From Hippasteria phrygiana (lineage: Eukaryota > Echinodermata > Asteroidea > Valvatida > Goniasteridae), in assembly GCA_037893225.1 (NCBI GenBank), contig JAZGUH010000412.1, positions 1,798,001-1,862,000 on the forward strand: a stretch of 64,000 nt of DNA. Reading direction: 5' to 3'. How positions within the stretch are numbered: the first letter of the stretch is position 1; every line of letters begins with the position of its first letter. Shown one piece after another: positions 44,201 to 53,582 of the stretch. The notes under the pieces are model-generated. The model saw only the letters and a program-made list of their open reading frames with translations. It ran no database searches and was not told the DNA's origin. The position numbers and the translations under genes are program-made.

Positions 44201-47200
44201 CCCAGAATGAGCAGATAACTGGAACTGACTGACGATGAGCCCTTGTCTGGATCGGTTTATATACCGGGATCGCCTGGATTCGGCCTCGTTCTGGATGATT
44301 CTGTCTTGTTCTGATTGAAAGCGGCTTAGTTTGGGGTTGTTGGGGGAATGTTCGCATTATCATTCGGCTTATTCGGTCTTTGTTCTTATTAAATTCGTAA
44401 TAAAATCGGCATAGATCTGGGTCGATTCTGGATGATTCTTGACGGTTATTTGTATATTATTCTTGACAAAATCGCTGCAATTCGGTTTTATTCTTCACTA
44501 AATCGCAATCATTGAGCTTGATTCGGTCTGATTCCGCTTTCAATTCGTACCTAGTTCTTAATTATTTTTGTTTGACTCTTAAGTTATTCTTACAAAAAGC
44601 GAATCGGGGCTAATTTCTCCCAATGCCCTAAAGAATTTTTATTAGGGATAGATCAGGGTATTTGTGGCAATAATTCTAGAATGTGTGAACCTAGCATTAA
44701 AGACGGATCATTTTCATGAATATCTGGAAATGCGGTATTCGGAGTTTCGTGTGAAATGCCGTCTTTAAAAGAAAGTGTACCACACACATTTTGAAAACTT
44801 CATATTTTTCTTTCATATTCATAATTCCCACCTTCCCGGGCACACTTAATTTCAGTAAGGGCCTATTCCAAGAATGGCTTCTGTTCCAATTAGCCGCTTA
44901 AAAACTGACCATTTCCAAGAATATTTGGAAATGCGGTATTCGGAGTTTCCGGGAATGTGGGAATTAATTATGAATATGAAAGAAAAATATGAATTTTTTT
45001 TAAATATGTGTGGTACACTTTCTTTCAAAGACGTCATTTCACACGAAACTCCGAATACCGCATTTTCAGATATTCATAAAAACGATGCGTCTTTAAAGGC
45101 AGTGTACATGATTGGTCATTGTTGCAAAAAATGGGCGGAATAGGGGGTTAGTATGTTATAGGAAATATCATTCCACTGACCTAATCAAAGTTTAGCGTTA
45201 TTAGATGGCGAAAAAACGAGTGAAAAACGGCGCTCGTTTTTAACCGTCGGGCGGATAATAGCTTTTAGTCGTGGCGCGCGTGGCTTTTTAGGCGCCAAGG
45301 CGCCATCATGTCCGTGGCGCGCCACTTGTCCGGGTAGCCACTCGCGCCTTGACTAACGGCTACTGGGCAGTTCTCCAACGATTTCCAGCTGTAAATCGTT
45401 GGAAGACTATATACATTTCCACTTTTCTTGACAACAACAGCACGTCGGGTGCCATAATTTCACAGGATGATTGAGACTACTATTAACTTACAGTCTACAA
45501 ACTAAGGTATTTTGTAATAATTCAGTAAACAAAATTTTGAGAATTACCAATCGTGTACACTGCCTTTAAGCGGTTAATTGGAACATAATCCTTTCTTGGA
45601 ATAGGCCCTTGCTGAAATTAAGTGTGCCCAGGAAGGTGGCAATTATGAATATGAAAGAAAAATATGATTTTTTTGCGGTACACTTTCTTTCAAACATAAG
45701 CTATTGTGCTGAGCCAAAAAGAATTGATGCAGAGAACCCTTTGGAATGGGCCCTCGCGAAACGACTAATTATTTTATAAAAAACACCCATAAAACAATGT
45801 TAAGTATAATATGTACAGCTTTGCTCATACCTATTCTGAAATTTCATGCAAAATTGGTATGTAATTTCTTGACATTTTCTTAAAAATTGAATGGATTCTA
45901 GTTTTTAATATGCGGCTGCTCTGATCGGGCGAATCGCGGGCCCTATTGCGAATCGCGGGCTAGCTTCAGCCAGGTCAGTGCAACAGATAGACCGTCCTTA
46001 GCAGCCTGGATGTCCCTGATGTAACTTATTAAGAATATTCATACTATTTCGGTCTGGAAGCTATACTATATAACCCACAATTCCGTTTTCGAATAGACAT
46101 TGAAAAACATCGCACATATATTTGACCATCGCACATATATGACAAACATCGCACATATAAATTTGAACATCGCACATAATGACAAACATCGCACATATAA
46201 TTATATTTGAACATCGCACAAAAATACGTAGATTATCGAATATTGCAACGTTTGACATGCCATAGGCCATGTTAGGAAGTATGGATTATTACTAGCTCTT
46301 TGGGATTTACCGTGAACATCTCTGCAGTATCGGACTATACCGTGCGATTTGGCTGCTCACCGGTGAGTGTTCCTCTGGTTCCTCTACAACTTTTAATACA
46401 AAACGTATGTCTTCATATTTTCAGCAACACAAAGTATTGCATGTCAGCTGTACACGTCAAACCCGTCCGTGCGATTAATCAGGACGAGCCATTCACAACA
46501 AATCTTGCGGGTTGTTCTATTGTACATGCGGATGTTCCCTTTGCTCGGTGACATTCATTTCAGGGTTAATTCTTTATTTTAATACTAAACAGTCATTTCT
46601 AAAATGGAAATATCCTTGAAACGCATTCTTTAAATATGATTACATTAAAATGTCCGTTGCCAAATCATCTTGAATTCGCTTACGCAATTAGTCAACACGC
46701 CTCCTACACGAATGGTGTCGGTCCAACTGGCTCCACAAATGTAAAAACCGACCCACAAATTATGCTAATGAGGCCAAATGCTAGCTTCTGATTGGTGAGA
46801 GACCCAAAATTATGACGTCATACCGACAAAACAGACGAGATGCACTACTCACAACATCGCTTTCTACGTTGTATGGAGTACCGAAGTCTGACGTCAATTG
46901 GCATGACAACTGGTTCCAAACAAATTTAAATTTAGTCTGTTCCTTTGTTAACAGCCAGTCATGCAAACATATAACAAATATATTATGGTTCCAAACATTG
47001 CATTCGGACGTCATACTTAGGAATTTCACATTAGCCCCTTCTGCGCACTTCCGGGTTGAAAGCGAGAATGTCAGTGGCAAACAAAACAACGCTTTTCAGC
47101 ACATTCATTCATGCATTAATTAATCAGGCCATAAAAGGCAGCGCAGGCGCACGATTAGCATAAAGTTGTTTACTGTGACATTGAGATCCTCGTTTTCACA

Positions 47201-50149
47201 AGCGGGAGTGCGCAGATCGGCGCCAAACTCGTCGTTGTGGGATTCTTCTATTGTAAAGTTGGGCGTGATCCCTGGCTACAGACCGTGTGCCCTTTGTTTA
47301 CATCTAAACCGCCCTATATTCAAATGTGCGGCTGTATGCGCACGCATCGCAGGGGCGGATCTAGGTTTTAACTAAGGGGGGGGGGGGGGGGGTTACCTGA
47401 GGTGATTGGCCTCCACACCCCAGCGTGCCGAATTTTCGACACCCGACAATGGTTACTATTTTATTTTCTCAGCCCAAGGGGAGGGGGGGGGGGGGGGGGG
47501 TTTAAACCCCTAAACCCCCCCCCCCCCGTAGATCCGCCACTGCATCGTGTTTTGCATAAATTATGACTAATTTTCAACAAAGACACTGACTTTTGGGAGA
47601 CCACCCACAGCCAGGGCAAGATAGCTCAGTTATGATAGACCACCGGTACGGTATTCCGGAGATCGCAGGTTCAAATTAAACTCCTGCTTTCTTGTTTCTT
47701 CACTTTAAAAATTAATTCAAATTACCTAGTTTGACGATAATTATAATTTATAGTTTTTTTAAGGATTGCTTTCTGAATCATTATGACAATAAATATTATT
47801 TTATTTGCTAAAGAAAAACTACCAGTCGACTGCTGGGACATACACAGCAGCTCACCGTTACTCTCTAGTGGTGAGTACACGGTGTATCCAGAAACACGCA
47901 GTGGACCCCTGCAAGTCTACTGTGATATGGACACGGACAATGGGGGTTGGACGGTGAGAAACAAATTGTTTTAAAAACAACCTAACGTTCCTCCTTCACT
48001 CTCACAAAAACGTCTGATTTCATGCGCAATCAAGGACAATCGAAATCTTTTACTTGAGATAATTCAATGGGGTAATTAAAAAAATGAGCAATTTTCGCAA
48101 TTTGTATGGACTTTGACTCATATGTGCTATGGTCCGTGCGACAGCGCGCCCTCTCGTGCCCGTATCTACATGTTGACTGTTGAAACCTGTGGCAAGCTCG
48201 AGTGGCGACCATTTGTCGACCACTAGTCGATTTTGCCTGGTACCCAATATGTATTTAGTTTACAGGTTAGCATGGAAAATCGACTAGTGGTTGACAAATA
48301 GTCGCCGCTCGAACTTGTTCAAGCTGTGTGAGAAACATGACTTACTGCACATGAGGTTCGCTCGTGCCCAAACAGGCCGCCGGGAACGTCTGATGCGCTT
48401 GAGCTCTGATTGGATAGATTTTGTGTGACCTAGCTGTGACCTCCTGGAGGTCACCATTCCGGTATCGCCATTTTCACAGGCTGCATGCAATTCGGATAAT
48501 TATGTCACCGTATGCTACCCAGAATTCCGTGCGTTTCCTATACAAAAATCTGTGAAGCGCATCAGACATTTCCCATGCAGCAGTTGCAGCTCCCCGTTTG
48601 ATTGGGCGGTGGGTACGAGCGAATTACTCAGCCCGGCCGAAACGGAAGCCAGATGAGGGCGTCTTATAAATCCAAGGCGTTCTTTAAAGGGATAAATTGA
48701 ACAAAGCAAGACCGATTTGAGTCAACTCTGCATTTTGTATGGCCCAAAGTGCCAAAAGGGGGTTTCAATTTTAATATCTTGAATCGTGAACGCAACTTGA
48801 CTTCAATTTTAACTACCAGGTATTCCAGAGGCGCAATGACAACACTCAGAATTTCTACCTCGATTGGACTTCTTACAAGGCTGGCTTTGGCGACCTCACG
48901 GACAACTTCTGGCTGGGGAACGACGCGCTCCACGAACTGACCACACAACAGGACTACCAGCTACGGGTGGAACTGCGGTCCTTCGCACCGACTATTACTA
49001 CCTACGCCAAGTACGGGTTGTTCGTGGTAGCGGACGAAGCCGATAAGTACCGGGTGACCGTCGGTACCTTCTATGGGTCCTATACGGCAGGTTCGCGTTG
49101 TTTCTTTCCAAATGACCGGTCGGTGATGGTGGGGGAAGAGAGAGGTTAATAAACAAATTGCGGTAGTCCCGCGGTGTAGTGCACTACAGATTGGTACGAG
49201 CCAAGTGGCATCATGGTGCTTGTGTCCTTGCCTCCTTGAGCAAGACACTTTGCAAGACTTGCTTTTCTCCACCCAGATGTATATAAACGCGTATATCTGC
49301 GAGAGCGGTTGTGGTTATGTGTTAATAGATTATGCCCAGTGTGCGTAACTTGTAGTCGGGGATATACACCGCAGGGAGCTGAACTTTCAAGAATGATTCA
49401 TGGGCCTGATGAGCAGGGGTAATAATTTGTTGGGCGCATTGACGCCATGATCTCGATGGATGTGTACGCTTTTTAAATGTATTATCATATACACATGTAC
49501 ACTATTATTAGTAATAAAGTGGTGCTTATAAAATGCTTTATCTCCCACACTGGTCCTATCTAAGGCACGCATGTAAACAACGCGTGACGTCATTTCTTTG
49601 GTCTATTAAAGAGACTTAAAATTCCATCTCCACGTTGATTGCGCGGTACCCGCGGCTATTATATTGGATTCGAATCGGCCAGCCGACCCCGGCAAGCTCG
49701 GCTGTCTAATGGTGAAGACGTCCGCACTACTAAGCAGGAGGTTGTGGGTTCGGGTCCCACCCGAGTAATTTGTTTCTAACTGGGTGTCGGAAAACACTGA
49801 GCATAATATGCTTATAACACCACGCCGGGAAGAGCAAAAATCTCTTCTGAATAGCTTTCCTTTCATCCCAATTTCAGATGACTCGCTCGGTCTTCACAAC
49901 GGCCAGCCCTTCTCCACCTTGGACCGGGACAACGATGCTGACAGCTCGCGGCATTGCGCCCAGTCCTTCCAGGGCGCCTGGTGGTATGAAGCCTGCTTAT
50001 CAAGCAACCTAAACGGCCCGTACATCAACACAGCCAATGTCGGCTCGCCGGGCCAAGGAGTAATATGGGGGTCGTGGCTGTCTGTTTACGAATCCCTACA
50101 GTTTGCCGAGATGAAGCTCCGCCCTGTATCAGGTATACGACACTACTAA
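31900..50149 (+). CDS. Secreted PAN/Apple - mucin-like - fibrinogen C-domain protein, five exons
   Basis: Exons: 31900-32268, 37693-38098, 47826-47953, 48820-49090, 49878-50149. Intron phases agree at every join (0, 1, 0, 1), which supports the model strongly. The product has a signal peptide, one cysteine-rich PAN/Apple domain, a ~135-residue threonine/proline-rich segment that would be densely O-glycosylated, and a fibrinogen-related (FReD) domain. FReD proteins are extracellular lectin-like recognition molecules, many of them in invertebrate immunity and binding acetylated sugars. The gene spans 18 kb because introns 1 and 2 hold large foldback transposons. No frame breaks are seen in the exons. 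The promoter was not identified. Orthologue-level naming is not possible from sequence alone. Confidence 0.85.
32269..34043. other. Intron 1, left part
   Basis: Non-coding. It contains a poly-G run (32622-32635), a SINE-like tRNA-derived segment near 33270-33370 and AT-rich sequence. No exon signal was found. Confidence 0.5.
33270..33370 (+). repeat. tRNA-derived SINE fragment (family S1)
   Basis: GGAGGTCGCAGGTTCAAATC carries a pol III B box (GGTTCAAATCC). The following TTTACTTATTTACCTATAGT tail matches the copy near 61210. The 5' head is missing. Confidence 0.6.
34085..34265. repeat. Minisatellite in the E1 left arm
   Basis: Degenerate tandem units of ATGTGCGATGTTCAAATATA alternating with GCGATGTTTGTCATTAT. 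The open frames through it on both strands are by-products of the repeat. Confidence 0.85.
36365..36765. repeat. Minisatellite in the E1 right arm, expanded
   Basis: The same units as 34085-34265 in inverted orientation but more copies (about 400 bp against 180 bp), so the two arms have drifted in copy number. Confidence 0.85.
36798..37692. other. Intron 1, right part
   Basis: Non-coding, with a small hAT-type MITE at 37318-37516. The acceptor TTTCCAG ends at 37692. Confidence 0.6.
37318..37516. mobile_element. MITE of the 55424 hAT family, copy 1
   Basis: 199 bp. Terminal inverted repeats CAGGGGCGGATCTAG and CTAGATCCGCCCCTG. 5-bp target duplication GTGAA at 37313-37317 and 37517-37521. Contains a poly-G run. 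Confidence 0.85.
37693..38098 (+). CDS. Exon 2: threonine-rich mucin-like segment
   Basis: The exon starts after TTTCCAG and opens IMTKDPPTT. It then has about 20 near-perfect units of ATTTL or PTTTL and ends TTLFVTTG at a GT (38099), phase 1. The 15-bp unit ACCACCCTACCAACC is a coding minisatellite, so allele length is likely variable. A Thr/Pro-rich linker of this kind is usually heavily O-glycosylated and extends the FReD head away from the PAN domain. Confidence 0.85.
38132..38392 (+). mobile_element. MITE family K, copy 2
   Basis: 261 bp. The left terminal repeat TGTCGCGTGAATATCAGACT is mirrored at the right end by AGTCGGATATTCATACGACA over about 37 bp with mismatches. The interior has GTTAGGGT repeats. 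It is the best preserved of the three copies. Confidence 0.75.
38393..38694. other. Intron 2, spacer between MITE K and foldback D
   Basis: No gene seen. It ends with CACAAC (38689-38694), the left flanking repeat of foldback D. Confidence 0.4.
38810..38851. mobile_element. Micro-palindrome M2 with GTTGGAC duplication
   Basis: The 28-bp palindrome at 38817-38844 has arms CATGGAGGAAGG/CCTTCCTCCATG and loop TATT, flanked on both sides by GTTGGAC. The opposite arm of foldback D (about 46715-46740, complement strand) has a single GTTGGAC and no palindrome: an internal empty site. Confidence 0.85.
39919..40062 (+). repeat. (GGACTC)n microsatellite
   Basis: About 24 perfect hexamer units just inside the left end of the hAT element. 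The dipeptide-repeat open frames (RT, LG, SP) are artefacts. Confidence 0.95.
41130..41306 (+). repeat. (GGACTC)n microsatellite, interrupted
   Basis: The same hexamer just inside the right end of the hAT element, in the same orientation and not inverted as the terminal repeats are, with a few variant units. Confidence 0.93.
42019..42054. mobile_element. Micro-palindrome M3 with TTTTGAC duplication
   Basis: Perfect 22-bp palindrome at 42026-42047 (arm CATGGAGGTAT, no loop) between two TTTTGAC copies. It lies in the loop of foldback D, so there is no mirror site to compare. Confidence 0.75.
42847..46264. mobile_element. Foldback transposon E2 in the right arm of D
   Basis: Same family as E1: end TATGGCATGTCAAACC, a GCGATGTTCAAATATA minisatellite in both arms, and inner blocks in mirror order. 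It is inserted in foldback D. GGCCATGTTAGGAC at 42833-42846 recurs as GGCCATGTTAGGAA at 46265, so the target duplication seems to be 13-14 bp. The left arm of D has the site once (complement near 39283-39297). It contains MITE F. No transposase. Confidence 0.82.
43663..44696. mobile_element. MITE F (1034 bp) with TTA duplication, inside E2
   Basis: Terminal inverted repeats TGCTAGGTTCACACATTC and GAATGTGTGAACCTAGCA. 3-bp duplication TTA at 43660-43662 and 44697-44699, as in PIF/Harbinger elements. E1 shows the uninterrupted site CCGCTTAAAGACGG. The interior is a degenerate AAGAAT-rich array without genes. Confidence 0.85.
46856..47349. other. Intron 2, spacer, no gene seen
   Basis: No exon or transposon boundary recognised. 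Confidence 0.4.
47350..47542. mobile_element. MITE of the 55424 hAT family, copy 2
   Basis: 193 bp. Ends CAGGGGCGGATCTAG and GTAGATCCGCCACTG. 5-bp duplication CATCG at 47345-47349 and 47543-47547. Both sides match the two ends of the full transposon at 55424-59326 (TTACCTGAGGTGATTGGCC on the left, AATTTTCGACACC on the right), so it is a simple internal deletion of that element. Two poly-G runs. Confidence 0.88.
47608..47770 (+). repeat. tRNA-derived SINE (family S1)
   Basis: AAGATAGCTCAGTTATGATA resembles a tRNA A box, and GCAGGTTCAAATT a B box about 45 bp later. An AT-rich tail follows. Confidence 0.6.
47826..47953 (+). CDS. Exon 3: start of the fibrinogen C-terminal domain
   Basis: After CTACCAG the exon completes a valine and reads [20 protein letters not shown], then [13 protein letters not shown], the standard FReD opening with its first two cysteines. 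It ends phase 0 at GTGAGA. The acceptor's pyrimidine tract is weak. Confidence 0.85.
48820..49090 (+). CDS. Exon 4: fibrinogen domain core
   Basis: Begins [20 protein letters not shown], then [12 protein letters not shown] and [18 protein letters not shown], typical of FReD. It ends phase 1 before GTTCGC, a GT donor that departs from the usual GTRAGT consensus. Confidence 0.85.
49615..49800 (+). repeat. tRNA-derived SINE (family S2)
   Basis: CGGCAAGCTCGGCTGTCTAA starts a tRNA-like head whose GCTCGG pairs with CCGAGT about 65 nt later; the B box GGGTTCGGGTCCC is present. An inverted relative lies at 51740-51940, with the same upstream GGTACCCGC...ATATTGGATTCG module. Confidence 0.65.
49878..50149 (+). 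CDS. Exon 5: fibrinogen domain C-terminus and stop
   Basis: Continues [20 protein letters not shown], the Asp-rich calcium site of FReD domains. The last disulfide segment [20 protein letters not shown] follows, then [20 protein letters not shown]. The frame stops at 50147-50149 a few residues after the conserved KLRP end, so this is taken as the terminal exon. Confidence 0.85.
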
Positions 50150-51125
50150 ACCATTACCAGAATTAACCACTACCATAGTTAGCCATCACCATTACCAGAA
50201 GTATCCATTAACTGAAGAACAATTACCGGAAATAATACCATATTGCCACATGTAAAAATTACCAAGCATAACCTTTACCAGAAGTAACCATTACAAGAAG
50301 AAACCATTACCCAAAATATCTACCATAATCAGCAATTTTATTACCAGAAGTATCAATTACCAGAAGTAAACATTAATGGAAGTAACATGCATAATCAGAA
50401 TTAACTATTCACCAGAAGTAACCATTGCCAGATATAAAAATTACCATGCATATAACCATTACCAGAAGTAACTATTACCGTAACCATTACCAGAAGCAAC
50501 CATTACCCAAAAAATCTACCCTAATTAGCCATTTTATTACCAGAAGTATCCAGCACCAGAATATCAATTACCAGAAGCAAACATTACTGGAAGTAACATG
50601 CATTATCAACAGTAACTATTTACCAGAAGAAACAATTGCCAGATGTAAAAATTACCAAGAATAACCATTACCAGATGTAACCACTACCAGACGTAACCAT
50701 TATCAGACGTAATTACCATTACCAGAAAACCAAGTAACCATAATCGTAACCATTGCCAGAAGTATCCACTTCCCAAAATATCTACCATAATCAGCCATTT
50801 CGTTACTAGAAGTATCCATCACCACAATAACAATTACCAGAAGTAACCATTACCGGAATTAACCATTACCAGAAGTAACTATTCACTAGAGGTAACTTTG
50901 CCACATGTAAAAATTACCAAACATAACCATTACCAGAGGTAACCATTGCGAGAAGTAACCATTACCCAAAATATCCATTGCCAGAAATAACCTTAACTAG
51001 AAATTACCTGAAGTAATCATTACCAGGAGTACATATTACCGGAAGTAGCCATTATCAGAAGTAACAATTACGGAAAGCAACCATAACTTGAAGTAACCAT
51101 TACCAGGAGTTATCATTTTCACAGT
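50150..51125. repeat. Degenerate ACCATTACCAGAAGTA minisatellite
   Basis: Nearly 1 kb of imperfect ~16-bp units (ACCAGAAGTAACCATT and variants) directly after the FReD stop codon. It may lie in the 3' UTR or just past it. Confidence 0.85.
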
Positions 51126-51159
51126 TTTTAACTAACCAATGTATACTATTATTTCCAAC

Positions 51160-51375
51160 GATTGAAAATTCACTCTTAAAGAGTGAATTTTCACTCTTTA
51201 CCCTACTGAAACTAAGGACAAGACGTTTAAGAGTGAAAATCACTCTAATTTAAGATTGAAGAAAATCACTCTTAATTTAGATTGGAATTCGCTCTAATCG
51301 ATCGACTGAATTTCGCTCTTAATGACTGAAATTACTCGCTCTTAATTTCGAGTGAGTTTATTTATGGTAAAAGCT
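51160..51375. repeat. ACTCTTAA-type short repeat and inverted repeats
   Basis: Repeated CACTCTTAA/TTAAGAGTG in both orientations, including a hairpin near 51170-51195 (ATTCACTCTTAAAGAGTGAA). No gene. Confidence 0.75.
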
Positions 51376-51739
51376 CACTCCAAACATGTCCAGTTTAAAA
51401 CAAACAGGCACAAAATGCACACAACTCAAACATCTTGAGAGAAATCTTCTGTTTATTGCAGAGAGTTAATTCAAAATTTCACAAAACAGTTGGGCGCGAG
51501 TGTTAAAGAATAAATGGATTTGTATTTATTAATCAAAAAATTTCACATACTTTAAAAATGAAAATTACACGCCCAAAATTCACACACAGTATAAGAACAA
51601 ATCAAATAAACAGCTATTTAATCAAATGGTTGAAAGTACTAGACATATATGGCAAAACAACTAACTTGGGAATTTGTTTTATCTGTGGCTCCAATTAACG
51701 CACAAACACAAACCAAGTATATTGGGTTTTGCCCTTCAC

Positions 51740-51940
51740 CGACGTATTTCATAAACACTGTAAAGTGTTGTCCCGAGAGATTATTTGGGAAAAAAAATCA
51801 CTCGGGTGGGACTCAAACCCACGACCTCCTGCTTTCTAGTGCAGACGTCTTACCACTTGACCACCGAGCTTGCCGGAATCAGTTGGCTGGTACGAATCTG
51901 ATATAGCGGCGGGTACCACAGCCAAACTATTTATAAGATG
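51740..51940 (-). repeat. tRNA-derived SINE (family S2), inverted copy
   Basis: On the minus strand GGCAAGCTCGGTGGTCAAGT begins a tRNA-like head with A box, ending in B box GGGTTTGAGTCCC and CCGAGTGA. GCTCGG/CCGAGT acceptor-like pairing is kept. The 72-nt head could fold as a tRNA, but the flanks match the SINE at 49615-49800. Confidence 0.65.
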
Positions 51941-52479
51941 GAACTTTGCGTTGGGATAATGTAAATTCAATATTGGGTTTTGCCCTTCACCGACATATTT
52001 CATAAACACTGTATACTCGGTGTATATAAGCACCCTGACAAACAAACCAACACTATCTGACAATGACCCAGATTATCAAACGAAATCCAAACAAATAAAC
52101 AAGAGTTTACAGATTAACCTAACTTCGTAAACAAAGGAATAAACAACCCCAAACCTTTGAGATCAAAACAAAAAAATGACAAAAAAGCACGTTAAATTTA
52201 AATTGAAAACTTTAAAAGTGCATGTTCAAAATTTTCACAATGTAACTAGTCCTTAGTACAGTAAATACTGAAATTGTTCATGAGTTCATTTTAATATGCA
52301 TATTCATTTAAAAGAATGAAAGTACTGTACACATGGCAAATCATTAAACATGGGAACCACAACCCTCTTTCCCAACTAACACAAACAAACAAACAAGAGA
52401 CAAACAAGAGACAACAAAACGACCAACAAATAAGCAACCAACAAACAACCAACAACAGACAGATAGGCAACCTGAAAGA

Positions 52480-53000
52480 CAAATGAACACAATCAAACCA
52501 AACAAACAGGAGACAAAAGACCGACTAACAACCAAACAACAAACAGGACAGACAGGCAACCTGAAAGACGTACAAACCAACAGTCTACCTTACAATGACC
52601 CAGATAAATGAACACAATCAAACCAAACAAACAGGAGTCAAAAGACCGACTAACAACCAAACAACAAACAGGACAGACAGGCAACCTGAAAGACGTACAA
52701 ACCAACAGTCTACCTTACAATGACCCAGATAAATGAACACAATCAAACCAAACAAACAGGAGTCAAAAGACCGACCGACAAACAAGCAACCGAACAAACA
52801 AACAAACAAACAAACAAACAAACAAACAGGACAGACAAACCAGCAGTCTACCTTACAAATGACCCAGATAAATGAACACAATCAGACCGACCGACAAACA
52901 ATTAGCAACCGGACAAACAAACAGGACAGACAGGCAACCTGAAAGACAAACCAACAGTCTACCTGACAATGACCCAGATAAATGAACAAAATCAAACCAA
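52480..53000. repeat. ~125-bp tandem repeat, four units
   Basis: AAATGAACACAATCAAACC recurs near 52481, 52606, 52731, 52870 and 52979 (periods about 125, 125, 139, 109). The units are CAAA-rich, with a local (CAAA)n run at 52795-52825. Open frames on the minus strand are by-products. Confidence 0.85.
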
Positions 53001-53304
53001 ACAGACAACAGACTAACCAACAAATAATCAACCTAACAACCAAACAATAGTACATTGTAGTTTGTAACAGGTGTTCGTGCTTTACAAATTATAAAAACAC
53101 CAGCAGATGCTGCCAGTAGCTGCTGATTAAAAAAAACCTGCAGCCAAACAGATGTAAAGTCATATTCACTGCATAAAAGCACACAGGTTAATAAAACAAA
53201 TAAAACTGAAACCGGTTACTCGCCATTTTTGGTCAGGTACCGGTATCTGGTTTCTGGAAACTTGTCACAGCCCTACTATAGTCCTTACTTTAGCGTAATA
53301 CCTC

Positions 53305-53582
53305 TCAACATTGTTGTAAGTGAACACACAGCAGGCTTCGCCTCTGCTGGCTTGATAACTTTGTACACATTGCAGCAAAGAATTCCCAAAATTGCTGCAG
53401 TGTAAGTGAGTATTCGACATTGAACACATAATGCGATTTGAACAGCATGTCTAGGGCTTGCACAAGGTACATCCCAGCAGAAAAAACTGCTTGGGTTGTT
53501 TCTATGGCCCCACCGACACTAGATATGGCTTGGTGTACTTGCTGTCTTTGTCAGCTGCTGCAGCTTGAACATCGCATCCACC
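53305..53582 (-). pseudogene. Exon 6 (terminal) of the SAMD3-like gene, one-base break
   Basis: Starts after TTCACAG with GGCDVQAAAADKDSKYTKPY and meets a TAG just after a GGGG run (about 53509-53512). The neighbouring frame stays open from there through FSAGMYLVQALDMLFKSHYV to a TGA at 53307-53305. One missing G in the run would account for it. Confidence 0.65.

Larger units (their letters stand above)
38695..46849. mobile_element. Foldback transposon D, 8.2 kb with nested insertions, in intron 2
   Basis: Terminal inverted repeat AGTAGTGCATCTCGTCTG at 38695 is mirrored at 46849. CACAAC flanks both ends (38689-38694, 46850-46855). After removing the hAT element (39853-41330) and foldback E2 (42847-46264), the arms are each about 1.35 kb (to 41541 and from 42082), around a ~540-bp loop. 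Arm similarity is high, for example GGCCTCATTAGCATAATTTG on the left and its complement near 46760. No transposase is seen. Confidence 0.85.

Noticed and set aside
51805..51885. Genuine tRNA gene on the minus strand
   Set aside because: Its flanks are shared with the SINE at 49615-49800, so a SINE head is the simpler reading.
50150..53000. CRISPR-like appearance of the repeated units
   Set aside because: The arrays are degenerate minisatellites without unique equal-length spacers, in a eukaryotic context.
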